A stretch of 64,000 nt of DNA from Glycomyces sambucus (GCF_900102815.1 NZ_FNGF01000001.1:827443-891442); one strand, 5' to 3'; counted from the first letter of the stretch, positions 42,727 to 52,087 are shown. Numbers and translations: made by a program. The notes: generated by a model from the letters alone, not told the origin.

Positions 42727-43260
42727 CTACCGCGCGCCCGCGGCCTTGAGCTCCGTCATGGTGAACAGGGCCTTGAGGTCGATCCCGATGTCGGACAGGT
42801 TCTTCAGCCCGCCCGATTCGCGGTCGATGACGCACACGCCCTGCTCCACGACCGCGCCGCGGTTGCGCAGCTCGCCGACCGCGTCGAGGACCGCGCCACC
42901 TGAGGTGACGACGTCCTCGACGATGAACAGGCGCTGCCCCGCGACCTCGCCGCCCTCGGCCAGGCGGCACGTGCCGTAGGTCTTGGCCTCCTTGCGCACG
43001 AACAGGGCCGGCAGGCCCGTCACCTGCGACAGCATCACCGCGATGGGGATGCCGCCGGTCTCCAGGCCCGCCAGCGCGTCCACGCCGTGCGCGGGCACCA
43101 GGGGCGCGAGCGCCTCGGCGATGCGCCGCAGCAGGACCGGGTCGGACTCGAACAGGTACTTGTCGAAGTACTCGTGCGCGACCACACCGGACCGGAGCGT
43201 GAACTCGCCGGTCAGGTGCGAGCGGTCGAAGATGTCGCGGGCGAGGTCGTGGTGGCTCAT
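42727..43260 (-). CDS. pyrE: Orotate phosphoribosyltransferase
   Basis: PyrE joins orotate and PRPP to make OMP in pyrimidine synthesis. The 177-residue protein has the PRPP-binding motif FIVEDVVTSGGAV, the catalytic-loop lysine region VRKEAKTYGTCR and the substrate loop GLETGGIPIAV. The ATG at 43260 is the natural N-terminus (MSHHDLARDIF); a further-upstream in-frame ATG would overlap the PhyH gene. No Shine-Dalgarno is visible. The PhyH-family gene ends 25 nt upstream on the same strand. Confidence 0.95.
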   Translation of the reverse strand: MSHHDLARDIFDRSHLTGEFTLRSGVVAHEYFDKYLFESDPVLLRRIAEALAPLVPAHGVDALAGLETGGIPIAVMLSQVTGLPALFVRKEAKTYGTCRLAEGGEVAGQRLFIVEDVVTSGGAVLDAVGELRNRGAVVEQGVCVIDRESGGLKNLSDIGIDLKALFTMTELKAAGAR

Positions 43261-43285
43261 GCGCTCAGCGTGCCAGATTCCGCCG

Positions 43286-44164
43286 CTACGGGCGCAGCGG
43301 CGGGTAGGACGGGTCGAGGAGGTCACGCTCGGCCAGCCAGTTGTACAGCGGCGTCTCCTTCGGCCAGTGGCCCCAGCCGTGGTCGCCGGTGGGCGCGTGC
43401 CCGCCGAGGAGCTGCTGCTGCACCGGGTCGAGGTCGTTCCACCAGGACTGCTGCGGCAGGTCGTCGACGAGGTCGCGGGCGCGGATCCAGCGCGGCGTGA
43501 ACCCGAAGAACGCGACCTTGCGGGTCAGGTCCGAGTAGTTGTCGCTGCGGGCGTGCCAGATGCGGCGGTCGAAGAACATGACGTCGCCGGCGTTGCCGGT
43601 GACCTCGATGGCGCCTTCGGGGTCGGGCCACTCCATGTCGCGGCGCGGCGGGCCGTCGATCGAGTTCCACTTGTGGGAGCCCGGGATGATCTTGGTGTTG
43701 CCGCGGCCCTCGGCGGAGAGGTCGGTGAAGAAGTACGCGAGCTTGACCGAGAGGCGCGGGCGCGGCTCGGTCTCGGTCTCGCGGTTCTGCCGGCCGCCGT
43801 CCTGGTGCCACTCGAAGCGGAAGGGGCGCTTCCCGGCGATGGGCGGGTGCTTGTCCACATGGGAGTGGTACACGTGGAAGTTCCAGCCGAGGATCGACCA
43901 CACGTAGTGGAAGGTCCGCGGGTGGTTGAGGAGGAACGCGAGCTCCGGGCAGGAGGTGACGGCGTCGAGGCGGTGCATGGCGCCCTCGGGGCTGAGCCGC
44001 CCTGCCTCCCGCTCGAGTTCGTAGACCCTGTCGAGGGCGTCGGAGCACCGTTTGATCTCGTCGGCGTCGAGGGCGCCGCGGATCATGAGGTAGCCGTCCC
44101 GGTCGAACGCCTCCCGCTGCTCGGGACTCAGTGCTGCGGCACCGACCGATGTCACTGCGGTCAT
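43286..44164 (-). CDS. Phytanoyl-CoA dioxygenase (PhyH/EctD-like) family protein
   Basis: The 292-residue Fe(II)/2-oxoglutarate oxygenase has the metal motif WHQDGG (His-x-Asp), the distal histidine in RRIWHARSDN and the 2-oxoglutarate-binding Arg a few residues on. NTKIIPGSHKWN is typical of the PhyH fold. Family members hydroxylate fatty acyl-CoAs, ectoine or natural products; no ectoine genes are adjacent. The ATG at 44164 has GAAAGG upstream; an in-frame ATG at 44278 is possible. It is upstream of pyrE on the same strand (25-nt gap). Confidence 0.85.
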   Translation of the reverse strand: MTAVTSVGAAALSPEQREAFDRDGYLMIRGALDADEIKRCSDALDRVYELEREAGRLSPEGAMHRLDAVTSCPELAFLLNHPRTFHYVWSILGWNFHVYHSHVDKHPPIAGKRPFRFEWHQDGGRQNRETETEPRPRLSVKLAYFFTDLSAEGRGNTKIIPGSHKWNSIDGPPRRDMEWPDPEGAIEVTGNAGDVMFFDRRIWHARSDNYSDLTRKVAFFGFTPRWIRARDLVDDLPQQSWWNDLDPVQQQLLGGHAPTGDHGWGHWPKETPLYNWLAERDLLDPSYPPLRP

Positions 44165-44376
44165 CTCAATGCCTTTCCGGTATCCAGGGGGTGTTGTCGT
44201 CCATGAGACGCGCGGCCCACCCGTGTTGGTTGCACCGTCGGACTTGGAAAGCTCAGGCAAGCGTCCGGCGGCGCTCATTACGGGAAATCGTAGGGCTCAT
44301 CGCTTCAGGAGCGCTGGAGAAATTCTCGAAGTTCGATGAGAACTGGGAGAAAAACGGGGATTCATCGCTATTCGGA

Positions 44377-44393
44377 CGGACTGTCACAGTCCG
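44377..44393 (-). terminator. Small hairpin on the stop codon of the kinase-like gene
   Basis: CGGACTG (44377-44383) pairs with CAGTCCG (44387-44393) around a 3-nt loop that is the TGA stop codon itself. It may be a weak terminator. Confidence 0.35.
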
Positions 44394-46009
44394 AAAAGGT
44401 CGGAGATCCACGTGAAGTCGAACGACAGGAAGTCCCAGTCGAGCTCGCCGAGGTAGTCGATGCCGACCATGAACAGGAAGACGCCCGTGACGAGGTGCGC
44501 CAGGCGCGCGGACTTGCGCTTGGCGTGGAGCCAGCGGCCCCACAGGATGCCCCCGGCGATGCGCACCAGGAAGAACAGGCCGATGGCGACCGCGAGCACG
44601 AACAGGTAGCTGAACACCTGGTTCTGGAGCGTCTCCAGGCCGGTGGTGACGACCCGCAGCAGCCACATGATGAGCGAGAACAGGCCGCCGATCACCGACA
44701 GCTCGAAGCCCTTCGCGAGCGAGCCGGGCGGGCCGAGCAGCGGGTGGCGGTCCTGCTCGGCGAGCTGGCGCTCGCTGGGCTCCTCGGGGTCGGTGGCGAG
44801 GCGCAGCCGCGGCAGCGGCCCGCGGCGCTCGGCCGGGCCCGCAGAGCGGCCGGGCGAGAACGACCCCTGGTCGGGGACGCGCACACGGCCGGAGATCGGC
44901 TGCTTCTCGGGCGCCGGGCCGGCGTCCATGATCCGGGTGCCGGAGGGCGGCGGCGACTGCGGGACGACCTGGGTGGGCGGCACGCCCATCGCGGCGGGGG
45001 CGTCCATGCGGCGGGTGCGGTCCGCGCCGGGCGCCAGGCGCCGGGTCGCGTCCGCGGGGCCGCCGACCTGGTGGCCCCAGTCAACGCCGAGGTCGGGCAG
45101 GTTCGCGCGCGAGACCACCGCGGCGAGCTCGCTGATCCAGCGCGGCAGCTCCTCGGTGCGCGGCCGGTTATCGGGGTTGTCGTCGAGCGGCGCGGTGAGC
45201 AGCTCGCGCAGGCGCGGGTTCGATTCGAGGACCGGGTGGCGGCGCAGCCGCGCCCACGGGACGCTCTGCTCCTGGCCGGGCGAGTCCGTGCGGGCCGTCG
45301 CGCCGGTGACCAGGTAGAACGCGATCGAGCCGAAGCCGTGCACGTCGTAGGCCGGGCCGACGGTGCCCTGGTGGGCCTCGGGGCCGGCGGTCTCGCGCGT
45401 GTACGCGATCGTCGTCAGGTGCGCGGGCGTGTGGTAGCGGGCGCCGGTGAAGTCGATGACCTTCGCCGACCCGTCCGGGCCGATGATGACGTTGGCGGGC
45501 TTGAGGTCCATGTGCAGGACCGGGTGCGCGCCGACCGGCGGGTGGTGCATGGCGTTCATGACGTCGAGCACCGACCGGAGGGTCCGGGCGGCGTCGACGC
45601 GGCCGATCCGCTGCGACAGGAGCTGGCGCAGGTCGTGGCCGGGGAGGTATTCGAGGACCTGGAACGGCATCGGGTCGCCCTGCGGGGGCCGCCCGGACGG
45701 GTGGGGGGCGCGCCCGTAGAACGCGTCGATGCGGCGGCAGATCGAGCCGACGTTGCGCGAGTGGAGGTCCATGAGGACGGCGTCGCCCTTGTCCCAGGAG
45801 CGGAACTGGTGCTCGCGGGTGTCCTGCGGGTTCGGCCGGAAGACCTTGACGGTGAGGGGCGCGGAGGAGATGCCCGCCGACACGCGCACGGCCTGGTACA
45901 CGTCGGCCTGGCCTCCCGAGCCGAGCAGGCCGGTGAGCCGGTAGCTCTGCTCTGACCCCGGGAGGGGGTCGGCCGGGCCGCAGACGAGGTCAACGGTGGC
46001 GTTCGACAT
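44384..46009 (-). CDS. Atypical protein kinase-like membrane protein
   Basis: The 541-residue protein has an N-terminal kinase fold: glycine loop LLGSGGQADVY (28-38), Lys55 (LTVKVF), catalytic loop HMDLKPANV (His166, Asp168, Lys170, Asn173) and DFTGA (Asp186) in place of DFG. All residues for ATP binding and catalysis are present, but HRD is HMD and DFG is DFT. A long Pro/Arg-rich linker (about 300-420) leads to three C-terminal hydrophobic helices (about 425-525) and an aromatic tail. There is no PASTA or other sensor domain. The cytosolic kinase is therefore followed by a membrane anchor of unknown role. A small membrane protein gene lies upstream. Confidence 0.8.
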   Translation of the reverse strand: MSNATVDLVCGPADPLPGSEQSYRLTGLLGSGGQADVYQAVRVSAGISSAPLTVKVFRPNPQDTREHQFRSWDKGDAVLMDLHSRNVGSICRRIDAFYGRAPHPSGRPPQGDPMPFQVLEYLPGHDLRQLLSQRIGRVDAARTLRSVLDVMNAMHHPPVGAHPVLHMDLKPANVIIGPDGSAKVIDFTGARYHTPAHLTTIAYTRETAGPEAHQGTVGPAYDVHGFGSIAFYLVTGATARTDSPGQEQSVPWARLRRHPVLESNPRLRELLTAPLDDNPDNRPRTEELPRWISELAAVVSRANLPDLGVDWGHQVGGPADATRRLAPGADRTRRMDAPAAMGVPPTQVVPQSPPPSGTRIMDAGPAPEKQPISGRVRVPDQGSFSPGRSAGPAERRGPLPRLRLATDPEEPSERQLAEQDRHPLLGPPGSLAKGFELSVIGGLFSLIMWLLRVVTTGLETLQNQVFSYLFVLAVAIGLFFLVRIAGGILWGRWLHAKRKSARLAHLVTGVFLFMVGIDYLGELDWDFLSFDFTWISDLFGL

Positions 46010-46130
46010 TGGTAGGTCCTTCGCGAATTCAGGCTGAGTCCATAGCGTAACGCCCGGAATCCACCCTTCGCGGTCCCCGGAGGGCCGGTTGTACGCATCA
46101 TCTCAGCAACGCTTCGGAGGCGGCCCGGGA

Positions 46131-46553
46131 TCAGCGGCCGGCCCCCCAGGGGCTCTCCCCCTGCGGCTGGGACCCGAAGCCCGCTGCGGGCTGGCCGTAG
46201 GAGCTGGCGGGCGGCGCGGGGGCGGCCGCGGGGTTCATCGGCTCGAACACGCCGCCGGGCTTGCCGGGGGCGGCGGGCGAGGACGGGGCCGGGACGGCGC
46301 GGTCGTAGCTCCCGGAGGAGGCGGCCGCGGGGGCGGCGCCGCCGGAGCGGGCGAGGGACCACAGCGCGGGCGAGAGCGCGACGGTGAGGACCCCGAAGCC
46401 GACGGCCCACTGCTCGAGCGGGGCGTCCTCGGCGAAGCCGGTGAAGTCGAGGTCGGCGAGGTGCCAGGCGACGGAGGCGGCGAGGAGGAGGAGCGTCCCC
46501 AGCAGGCCGACGACCTGGAGGAGTTGGAGGAGAACGCGAAGACCCTTAGACAT
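46131..46553 (-). CDS. Small membrane protein with Pro/Ala/Gly-rich tail
   Basis: The 140-residue protein has two hydrophobic helices (residues about 5-30, LRVLLQLLQVVGLLGTLLLL, and 50-70, WAVGFGVLTVALSPALWSL). The C-terminal half is low-complexity and disordered (PAPSSPAAPGKPGG, QPAAGFGSQPQGESPWG). TATCGT lies 6 nt before the ATG at 46553 with no Shine-Dalgarno, suggesting a leaderless mRNA. It precedes the kinase-like gene on the same strand (121-nt gap). I do not recognise the family. Confidence 0.65.
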   Translation of the reverse strand: MSKGLRVLLQLLQVVGLLGTLLLLAASVAWHLADLDFTGFAEDAPLEQWAVGFGVLTVALSPALWSLARSGGAAPAAASSGSYDRAVPAPSSPAAPGKPGGVFEPMNPAAAPAPPASSYGQPAAGFGSQPQGESPWGAGR

Positions 46554-46621
46554 GGTTTGACGATACCGACACCCGTCCAATAACTCCAGGCGCGATCTTC
46601 CGAATCCTCCCGGTTGCCGGA

Positions 46622-46659
46622 AACGCGAAGGCCCGGGCCGGAACCCGGGCCTTCGCGTT
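46622..46659. terminator. rpiB terminator
   Basis: A perfect 16-bp stem (AACGCGAAGGCCCGGG at 46622-46637, complement at 46644-46659) has a 6-nt loop. It lies just after the rpiB stop codon. Confidence 0.85.
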
Positions 46660-46674
46660 CGATCCTGTTGCGCC

Positions 46675-47142
46675 CTAAGGGATTTCAGGCAGCTCGTGAG
46701 TGGACTCCCAGGCCGTGAGCATGTCGATGCGGCGCTGGTGGCGCTCCGAGCCGGAGAAGGGCTCGTCGACGAACGCGTCCGCGAACGCGGTCGCCTCGTC
46801 GAGGGAGTGCATGCGCCCGCCGATCGCGACGACGTTCGCGTCGTTGTGCTGGCGGCCGAGCTTCGCGGTCTCCACGCTCCAGGCCAGGGCCGCGCGGCAG
46901 CCGGGGACCTTGTTCGCGGCGATCTGCTCGCCGTTGCCCGAGCCGCCGACGACGATGCCGAGGCTGCCGGGATCGGCGACGACCCGGGAGGCCGCGTGGA
47001 GGCAGAACGGCGGGTAGTCGTCGTCGGGGTCGTACGAGTGCGGGCCGACGTCGACGACCTCGAAGCCGCGGCCGGACAGGTGCTTGACCAGGTGGTCCTT
47101 GAGTTCGAGGCCCGCGTGGTCGGAGCCGAGATAGATGCGCAC
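46675..47142 (-). CDS. rpiB: Ribose-5-phosphate isomerase B
   Basis: RpiB interconverts ribose-5-phosphate and ribulose-5-phosphate. The 155-residue protein shows the RpiB/LacAB motifs SDHAGLELKDHL, GSLGIVVGGSGNGEQIAANK (phosphate loop, with Ser in place of the catalytic Cys of E. coli RpiB, as is usual in actinobacteria) and LGRQHNDANVVAIGGR. The GTG start at 47142 lies 11 nt after the DUF1015 stop, so the two genes form an operon. Confidence 0.94.
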   Translation of the reverse strand: MRIYLGSDHAGLELKDHLVKHLSGRGFEVVDVGPHSYDPDDDYPPFCLHAASRVVADPGSLGIVVGGSGNGEQIAANKVPGCRAALAWSVETAKLGRQHNDANVVAIGGRMHSLDEATAFADAFVDEPFSGSERHQRRIDMLTAWESTHELPEIP

Positions 47143-47153
47143 GATGACAGACC

Positions 47154-48359
47154 CTAGCCCTTCGGGAGCTCGGCGATGGCGAGACCGGCGCGGGCCTTGG
47201 GCACGAACCAGGTCGACTTGCGCGGCATCTTCAGCCGCTGGAGGTTCACGTCGATGAAGTCGGGCACGGTGACCGGCGCGATGAGGATCGCCAGGTCGGC
47301 CTTGCCCGCGTCGACCTGCGCCGCGAGCCACGAGGCCGGGTAGTCGCCGCCGACGTACGTGATGCGCTTGTCCCCCGCGTCCCAGCCCAGGAGCGCGGTG
47401 AAGACCTCGTGCTCGACGCGCGTGTGGTCGAGCCTGTCGACCACCGATCCGTCGCGGTCGCCGAAGGAGACCTCCCAGGTGCGGCCCTGGCCGTACATGA
47501 CGACCGTGCCGCCCGCGGCGGGCGTCTCGGGCGGGCCGTCGGTTTCGGCGACCGTGGCGCCGATCTGGCCGATCTGCTCGACCAGCTGCGACGCGGAGCC
47601 CGGCAGGCCCTTCACGAGGCGGTGGTAGGGCCGGATGACGACCGACTGGGGCGTGGTGATGACGGCCAGGAACCGGTCGAGCCCGCCGACCTGCGCGGCG
47701 AGCGAGCGGTGGTTGCCGTCGGCGACGATGAGGTCGCCGTCCCCGGCCAGCGCGGCCAGCTCCTCGCCGGCCTCGCCGCCGATCGCCCAGACCTCGTGGA
47801 CGCGGCCGGACTCGTCGGTGTCGGCGGCCACGGGGGCCCCGGCGCCGGCGATCGCGGCCGCGACCGCGGCGTGCAGCTCCTCGCCCTTGGAGGACTGGAG
47901 CAGGAGCACGGGGCTGAGGAGGTGGCGCAGGAGCTGGTTGAGCTCGTTGCGCTGCTTGACCTTCTCGATGAAGACGTCCTCGTTGCGGATGACCTTGCCG
48001 GGCTCCTCCGCGGAGGAGGAGATCTCGGCGGTGTCGACCAGGCAGAACACGCCGTACGCGACGGGCTCCTCGCCGCCGGAGATGCGGTAGGCCACGGCCA
48101 CGTCGCCGAACGCGGCGAACCGGCCGGCGTCCTTGAGCGCGCCGAGGCGCTCGGCCGCGGCCGGCAGGGACGCCTCGAAGCCGAGTCCGGCGGCCACCGC
48201 CTCGGGCGTGTGGGCGGGCATCTCGACGCCCAGCATGGACGCCGGGTTCGCCTCGATGATCCGAGTGATCTCGGTTTCGTCGGGGAACTCGTCGTAGTTC
48301 TTCGCGCCCGTGCCTCCGGTGGAGAGCCAGGCCAGATCGATCGGGTGTGCAGCAGTCAC
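47154..48359 (-). CDS. DUF1015 family protein
   Basis: The 401-residue cytosolic protein belongs to the DUF1015 family: NYDEFPDETEITRIIEANP near the start, ADGNHRSLAA (family motif usually ADGHHR), QSVVIRPYHRLVKGL and MPRKSTWFVPKARAGLA near the end. Some DUF1015 relatives are free-serine kinases, but function here is unproven. The GTG start at 48359 has TACGCT 6 nt upstream and no Shine-Dalgarno, so a leaderless mRNA is likely. It is in an operon with rpiB and divergent from pepN (105 bp). Confidence 0.85.
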   Translation of the reverse strand: MTAAHPIDLAWLSTGGTGAKNYDEFPDETEITRIIEANPASMLGVEMPAHTPEAVAAGLGFEASLPAAAERLGALKDAGRFAAFGDVAVAYRISGGEEPVAYGVFCLVDTAEISSSAEEPGKVIRNEDVFIEKVKQRNELNQLLRHLLSPVLLLQSSKGEELHAAVAAAIAGAGAPVAADTDESGRVHEVWAIGGEAGEELAALAGDGDLIVADGNHRSLAAQVGGLDRFLAVITTPQSVVIRPYHRLVKGLPGSASQLVEQIGQIGATVAETDGPPETPAAGGTVVMYGQGRTWEVSFGDRDGSVVDRLDHTRVEHEVFTALLGWDAGDKRITYVGGDYPASWLAAQVDAGKADLAILIAPVTVPDFIDVNLQRLKMPRKSTWFVPKARAGLAIAELPKG

Positions 48360-48464
48360 GCCCCGAGCGTAATCGACCGTGTTCGCGGCGCCCGTGGCCG
48401 CCGAGTGAACTCTCGGGATGTGACACACTTCTTTCATATCCGAACCCAAGACGCTGGAGGCATC

Positions 48465-51005
48465 GTGCCGTCGACGCACATTCTCACCAGAGACGAGGCC
48501 GAGCGGCGGGCCGAGCTGCTCACCGTGGACTCCTACACCGTGGAGCTCGACCTCACCGGGCACGAGCGGGGAGACACCTTCGGCTCGCGGACCGCGGTGG
48601 TCTTCGACTGCGCCGAACCCGGCGCGGAGACGTTCATCGAGATCGCGGCCGAGCGCATCGAGGACGCCTTCCTCAACGGCGAGCCGGTGGACATCACCGC
48701 GTTCGACCCGAAGGCGGGCCTGCGCATCACCGGGCTGGCCGCGCGCAACGAGCTGGTGGTGAACGCGGTCTGCGCGTACTCGACCGACGGCCAGGGCCTG
48801 CACCGCATGGTGGACCCGGTCGACAAGGAGACCTACCTGTACTCGCAGTTCGAGGTCGCGGACGCGCAGCGCGTGTACGCCTGCTTCGACCAGCCGGACC
48901 TGAAGGCGACCTTCACGTTCCAGGTGCGCACGCCCGGGCACTGGAAGGTGATCTCCAACATGCCCGCGGCGAGCGAGACCGACATCGAGGCGATCCAGAC
49001 CAAGGTCACGCTCTTCGAGACCTCGGTGCGCATGAGCCCGTACATCACCGCGATCTGCGCGGGCCCGTACTTCGGGGTGCACGAGGTCCACGACGGCATC
49101 GACATGGGCCTGTACTGCCGCCAGTCCATGAAGGACCACCTGGACCCCGAGGGGGTCTTCGAGGTGACGCGGCAGGGCTTCGACCACTTCCACGAGCACT
49201 TCGGCGTGCGGTACCCGCTGCCCAAGTACGACCAGGTCTTCGCCCCCGAGTACAACTTCGGCGCGATGGAGAACTTCGGCTGCATCACCATCGCCGAGGC
49301 GTCGTTCCTGTTCCGCTCGCAGGTCACCGACTTCGAGCTGGAGCAGCGCGCGAACGTCATCCTGCACGAGATGGCGCACATGTGGTTCGGCGACCTCGTC
49401 ACCATGCGCTGGTGGGACGACCTGTGGCTGAACGAGTCGTTCGCGGAGTGGGCGAGCCACTGGGCGAACGTCGAGGCGACCCGGTTCTCGGGCGCGTGGA
49501 CGACGTTCCTGTCGGCGCGCAAGAACTGGGGCTACGGCGCCGACCAGCAGCCGACGACGCACCCGGTGTACACCGCCGCGGGCGACACCGAGGAGATCCA
49601 GGCGAACTTCGACGGGATCACCTACTCCAAGGGCGCCTCGATCCTCAAGCAGCTGGTCGCCTACGTCGGCATCGACCCGTTCCTGGCGGGCCTGCGCGCG
49701 TACTTCCAGAAGCACCAGTTCTCCAACGCGGTCTTCTCGGACCTGCTCGGCGAGCTGGAGGCCGCTTCGGGCAAGGCGCTCAAGGACTTCGCGGACACGT
49801 GGCTGCGCACGGCCGGGGTCTCGACCCTGCGCCCCGAGGTCGCGGTGGACGCGGACGGGAACTACACCTCGGTCGCGGTCTCCCAGGAGGTCCCCGCCGA
49901 GCACCCGACGCACCGGACCCACCGGATCGCGATCGGCCTGTACGACCTCGACGGCGGCGCCCTGGTGCGCCGCGACCGGATCGAGGTCGACGTCACGGGC
50001 GCGTCCACGCCGGTCCCCGAGCTCGCGGGCGTGAAGCAGCCGGACCTGCTGCTGCTCAACGACGACGACCTCACCTACGCGAAGCTGCGCCTCGACGAGC
50101 GGAGCCTGGCGACCGCGGTCGCGCACACCTCGGCGCTGGAGGACTCCCTCGCGCGGGCCCTGATCTGGGCCGCGGCCTGGGACATGCTCCGCGACGCCGA
50201 GCTGAACGCGTCGCAGTTCGTGGAGCTGGGCTGCCGGAGCCTGACCGCCGAGGACGACATCAACATCGTCACCGTCGCGCAGCGCCAGGTCGCGGGCGCC
50301 CTCGCCTACGCCGACCCGGCCAAGCGCGCCGGGCTGCGCGAGCAGTGGGCGCAGGCCGCGAAGACCGCCATGGAGACGGCCGCGCCGGGCTCGGACCCGC
50401 AGCGGTCCTGGGCGAAGGCGTACGCGTCGGCGTCCCGCTCCGAGGCCGACCTCGCCCGCATCGCCGGGTGGCTGGAGGGCGCGGACGTGCCCGAGGGCCT
50501 CGCGGTGGACGCGGACCTGCGCTGGTCGCTGCTGACCGTGCTGGTCGCGACGGGCACCGTCGACGAGGAGGCGATCGACGCCGAGCTCGACCGCGACTCG
50601 ACCGCCGACGGCAAGCGCCTCTCGTTCATCGCCCGCGCCGTGGTCCCGACCGCGGAGGCGAAGCAGCGCACCTGGGAGCGGATCGTCGACCCGTCCTCGG
50701 AGAACTACGTGCGCCGCTCCTCGATGCTCGGGTTCGCGCCGCTGGACCAGGCCGACCTCGTGCGCCCGTACCTGCGCCCGTACCTGGACGCGGTGCCGGA
50801 GCTGTGGGAGAAGCTGGGCGCCCAGCAGGCCGTGGAGTACTCGAAGTACGCGTTCCCGTCGAACCTGATCGACGCGGAGACGATCGCGGTGCTCGACGCG
50901 TGGCTCGCCGAGGACCGGCCCGCGCCGGTCAAGCGCGGCGTCGCCGAAGGCCGCGCCGACACCGCCCGGGCCCTGCGGGGCCAGGAGCTCGACGCGCGCG
51001 GGTAG
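48465..51005 (+). CDS. pepN: Aminopeptidase N (M1 family)
   Basis: This zinc metallopeptidase removes N-terminal residues from peptides. The 846-residue protein has the exopeptidase motif GAMEN, the zinc site HEMAH (His301, Glu302, His305) with Glu324 (LWLNESFAEW), and the C-terminal ERAP1-like helical domain. The length is typical of actinobacterial PepN, shorter in its C-terminus than E. coli PepN. The GTG follows GGAGG at 5-nt spacing. It ends at a strong terminator. Confidence 0.95.
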   Translation: MPSTHILTRDEAERRAELLTVDSYTVELDLTGHERGDTFGSRTAVVFDCAEPGAETFIEIAAERIEDAFLNGEPVDITAFDPKAGLRITGLAARNELVVNAVCAYSTDGQGLHRMVDPVDKETYLYSQFEVADAQRVYACFDQPDLKATFTFQVRTPGHWKVISNMPAASETDIEAIQTKVTLFETSVRMSPYITAICAGPYFGVHEVHDGIDMGLYCRQSMKDHLDPEGVFEVTRQGFDHFHEHFGVRYPLPKYDQVFAPEYNFGAMENFGCITIAEASFLFRSQVTDFELEQRANVILHEMAHMWFGDLVTMRWWDDLWLNESFAEWASHWANVEATRFSGAWTTFLSARKNWGYGADQQPTTHPVYTAAGDTEEIQANFDGITYSKGASILKQLVAYVGIDPFLAGLRAYFQKHQFSNAVFSDLLGELEAASGKALKDFADTWLRTAGVSTLRPEVAVDADGNYTSVAVSQEVPAEHPTHRTHRIAIGLYDLDGGALVRRDRIEVDVTGASTPVPELAGVKQPDLLLLNDDDLTYAKLRLDERSLATAVAHTSALEDSLARALIWAAAWDMLRDAELNASQFVELGCRSLTAEDDINIVTVAQRQVAGALAYADPAKRAGLREQWAQAAKTAMETAAPGSDPQRSWAKAYASASRSEADLARIAGWLEGADVPEGLAVDADLRWSLLTVLVATGTVDEEAIDAELDRDSTADGKRLSFIARAVVPTAEAKQRTWERIVDPSSENYVRRSSMLGFAPLDQADLVRPYLRPYLDAVPELWEKLGAQQAVEYSKYAFPSNLIDAETIAVLDAWLAEDRPAPVKRGVAEGRADTARALRGQELDARG

Positions 51006-51014
51006 GACCGCCTC

Positions 51015-51063
51015 CTCGGGGCTCCGGGACCGGCCCGCGGACGGGCGGTCCCGGAGCCCCGAG
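51015..51063 (+). terminator. pepN terminator
   Basis: An 18-bp perfect stem (51015-51032 with 51046-51063), extended by CCCG/CGGG in the loop, is followed by TGCTTTT. Confidence 0.9.
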
Positions 51064-51146
51064 TGCTTTTCACACCGTTGGTAAGCTCGCCGTGTCGCGG
51101 CTCGGCCGCGGCGCGCCCGCCCTGGGGATGAATGGAGAGAGCAGTC

Positions 51147-52079
51147 TTGTCCGCGCTTTTGCCGGTGGTCGTCCTCAGCGCCACCCTGGTCGCGCTGTTC
51201 GGCGTCGTCCTGCCGCTCCTGCTCCTCGGGCCGGTCCTCGCCTCGCGGACCCGGCCGCAGCCCCAGCAGCTCGTCTTCGCCGTCGTCCTGCTCATCCCCA
51301 CGGTCGCGATCGGCTCGGTGTTCCTGTCGTGGTGGGCCGTGGAGTGGCTGCGCCGCTACGACGTCCCCGCGCCCGAGCTCACCGGCATCGCCCTCGTGGC
51401 GGCCGCGGTGGTCGGCCTCATGGCGCCGCTGCGCCTGCCCGCCGGTTCGGGGCCGTTCTGGCTCAAGCCGCTCCTGGGCTTCGCGTCGGGCGTCCTCGTG
51501 CCGATGTCGATCATCTGGACCGTCGAGGCCGGGCTCCACGAGCTCGCCGCCGCGGGCATCGCGCTGCTCCTGCTCGTGGCGCTGGTGGTGTTCTTCCGGG
51601 TCATCGCCAAGCCGATCGCCGACCGCCGCCACGCCAAGCAGACCCGCACGTCGGTGCTGCGCTTCCAGGGCCAGCTCGTGGACGTCACCGACGCGGACTG
51701 GACGCTGTCGAGCGCCCGCGGCACGGCCGACCGGATCGTCCTGACCTACAGCGGCGAGGCCGAGGGCAAGCCGATCGGGGCCGCCCTCATGCTCAAGCGC
51801 GACATGGAATGGGTCCCCAAGGCCCGCGAGAACGAGTCCGCGGTGTTCGAACTCGCCAAGGGCCTCAACGGCCAGCCGACCGAGGCGGTCCTGGCGCAGA
51901 AGCAGATCGGCACCCCCGCGACATTGACGATGCGCATCCCCGGCACGACGATCCTGTCGATCCGCGAGACCGTCGCCGACACCCTCTCGTGGGTGGAGTT
52001 CATCGGGAAGCTGGAGCTCACCGACGCCGACGGGCTCCTGGAGCGCCGCCGGTCCGCGGACGACGAGCCGGCCGAGTAG
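51147..52079 (+). CDS. Integral membrane protein with C-terminal soluble domain, unknown
   Basis: The 310-residue protein has about five hydrophobic helices in the first 160 residues (LLPVVVLSATLVALFGVVLP and others), followed by a soluble alpha/beta domain (TSVLRFQGQLVDVTDADW...). The TTG start at 51147 was preferred because GGAGAGA (51134-51140) precedes it; an in-frame ATG at 51132 overlaps that site and has none of its own. I do not recognise the family. It converges with the DUF5130 gene. Confidence 0.7.
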   Translation: MSALLPVVVLSATLVALFGVVLPLLLLGPVLASRTRPQPQQLVFAVVLLIPTVAIGSVFLSWWAVEWLRRYDVPAPELTGIALVAAAVVGLMAPLRLPAGSGPFWLKPLLGFASGVLVPMSIIWTVEAGLHELAAAGIALLLLVALVVFFRVIAKPIADRRHAKQTRTSVLRFQGQLVDVTDADWTLSSARGTADRIVLTYSGEAEGKPIGAALMLKRDMEWVPKARENESAVFELAKGLNGQPTEAVLAQKQIGTPATLTMRIPGTTILSIRETVADTLSWVEFIGKLELTDADGLLERRRSADDEPAE

Positions 52080-52087
52080 TGGACGCG

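Noticed and set aside
46131..46580. Longer start of the small membrane protein at 46580
   Set aside because: The start at 46553 has a well-placed -10 hexamer 6 nt upstream, and the extra nine residues are not membrane-protein-like.
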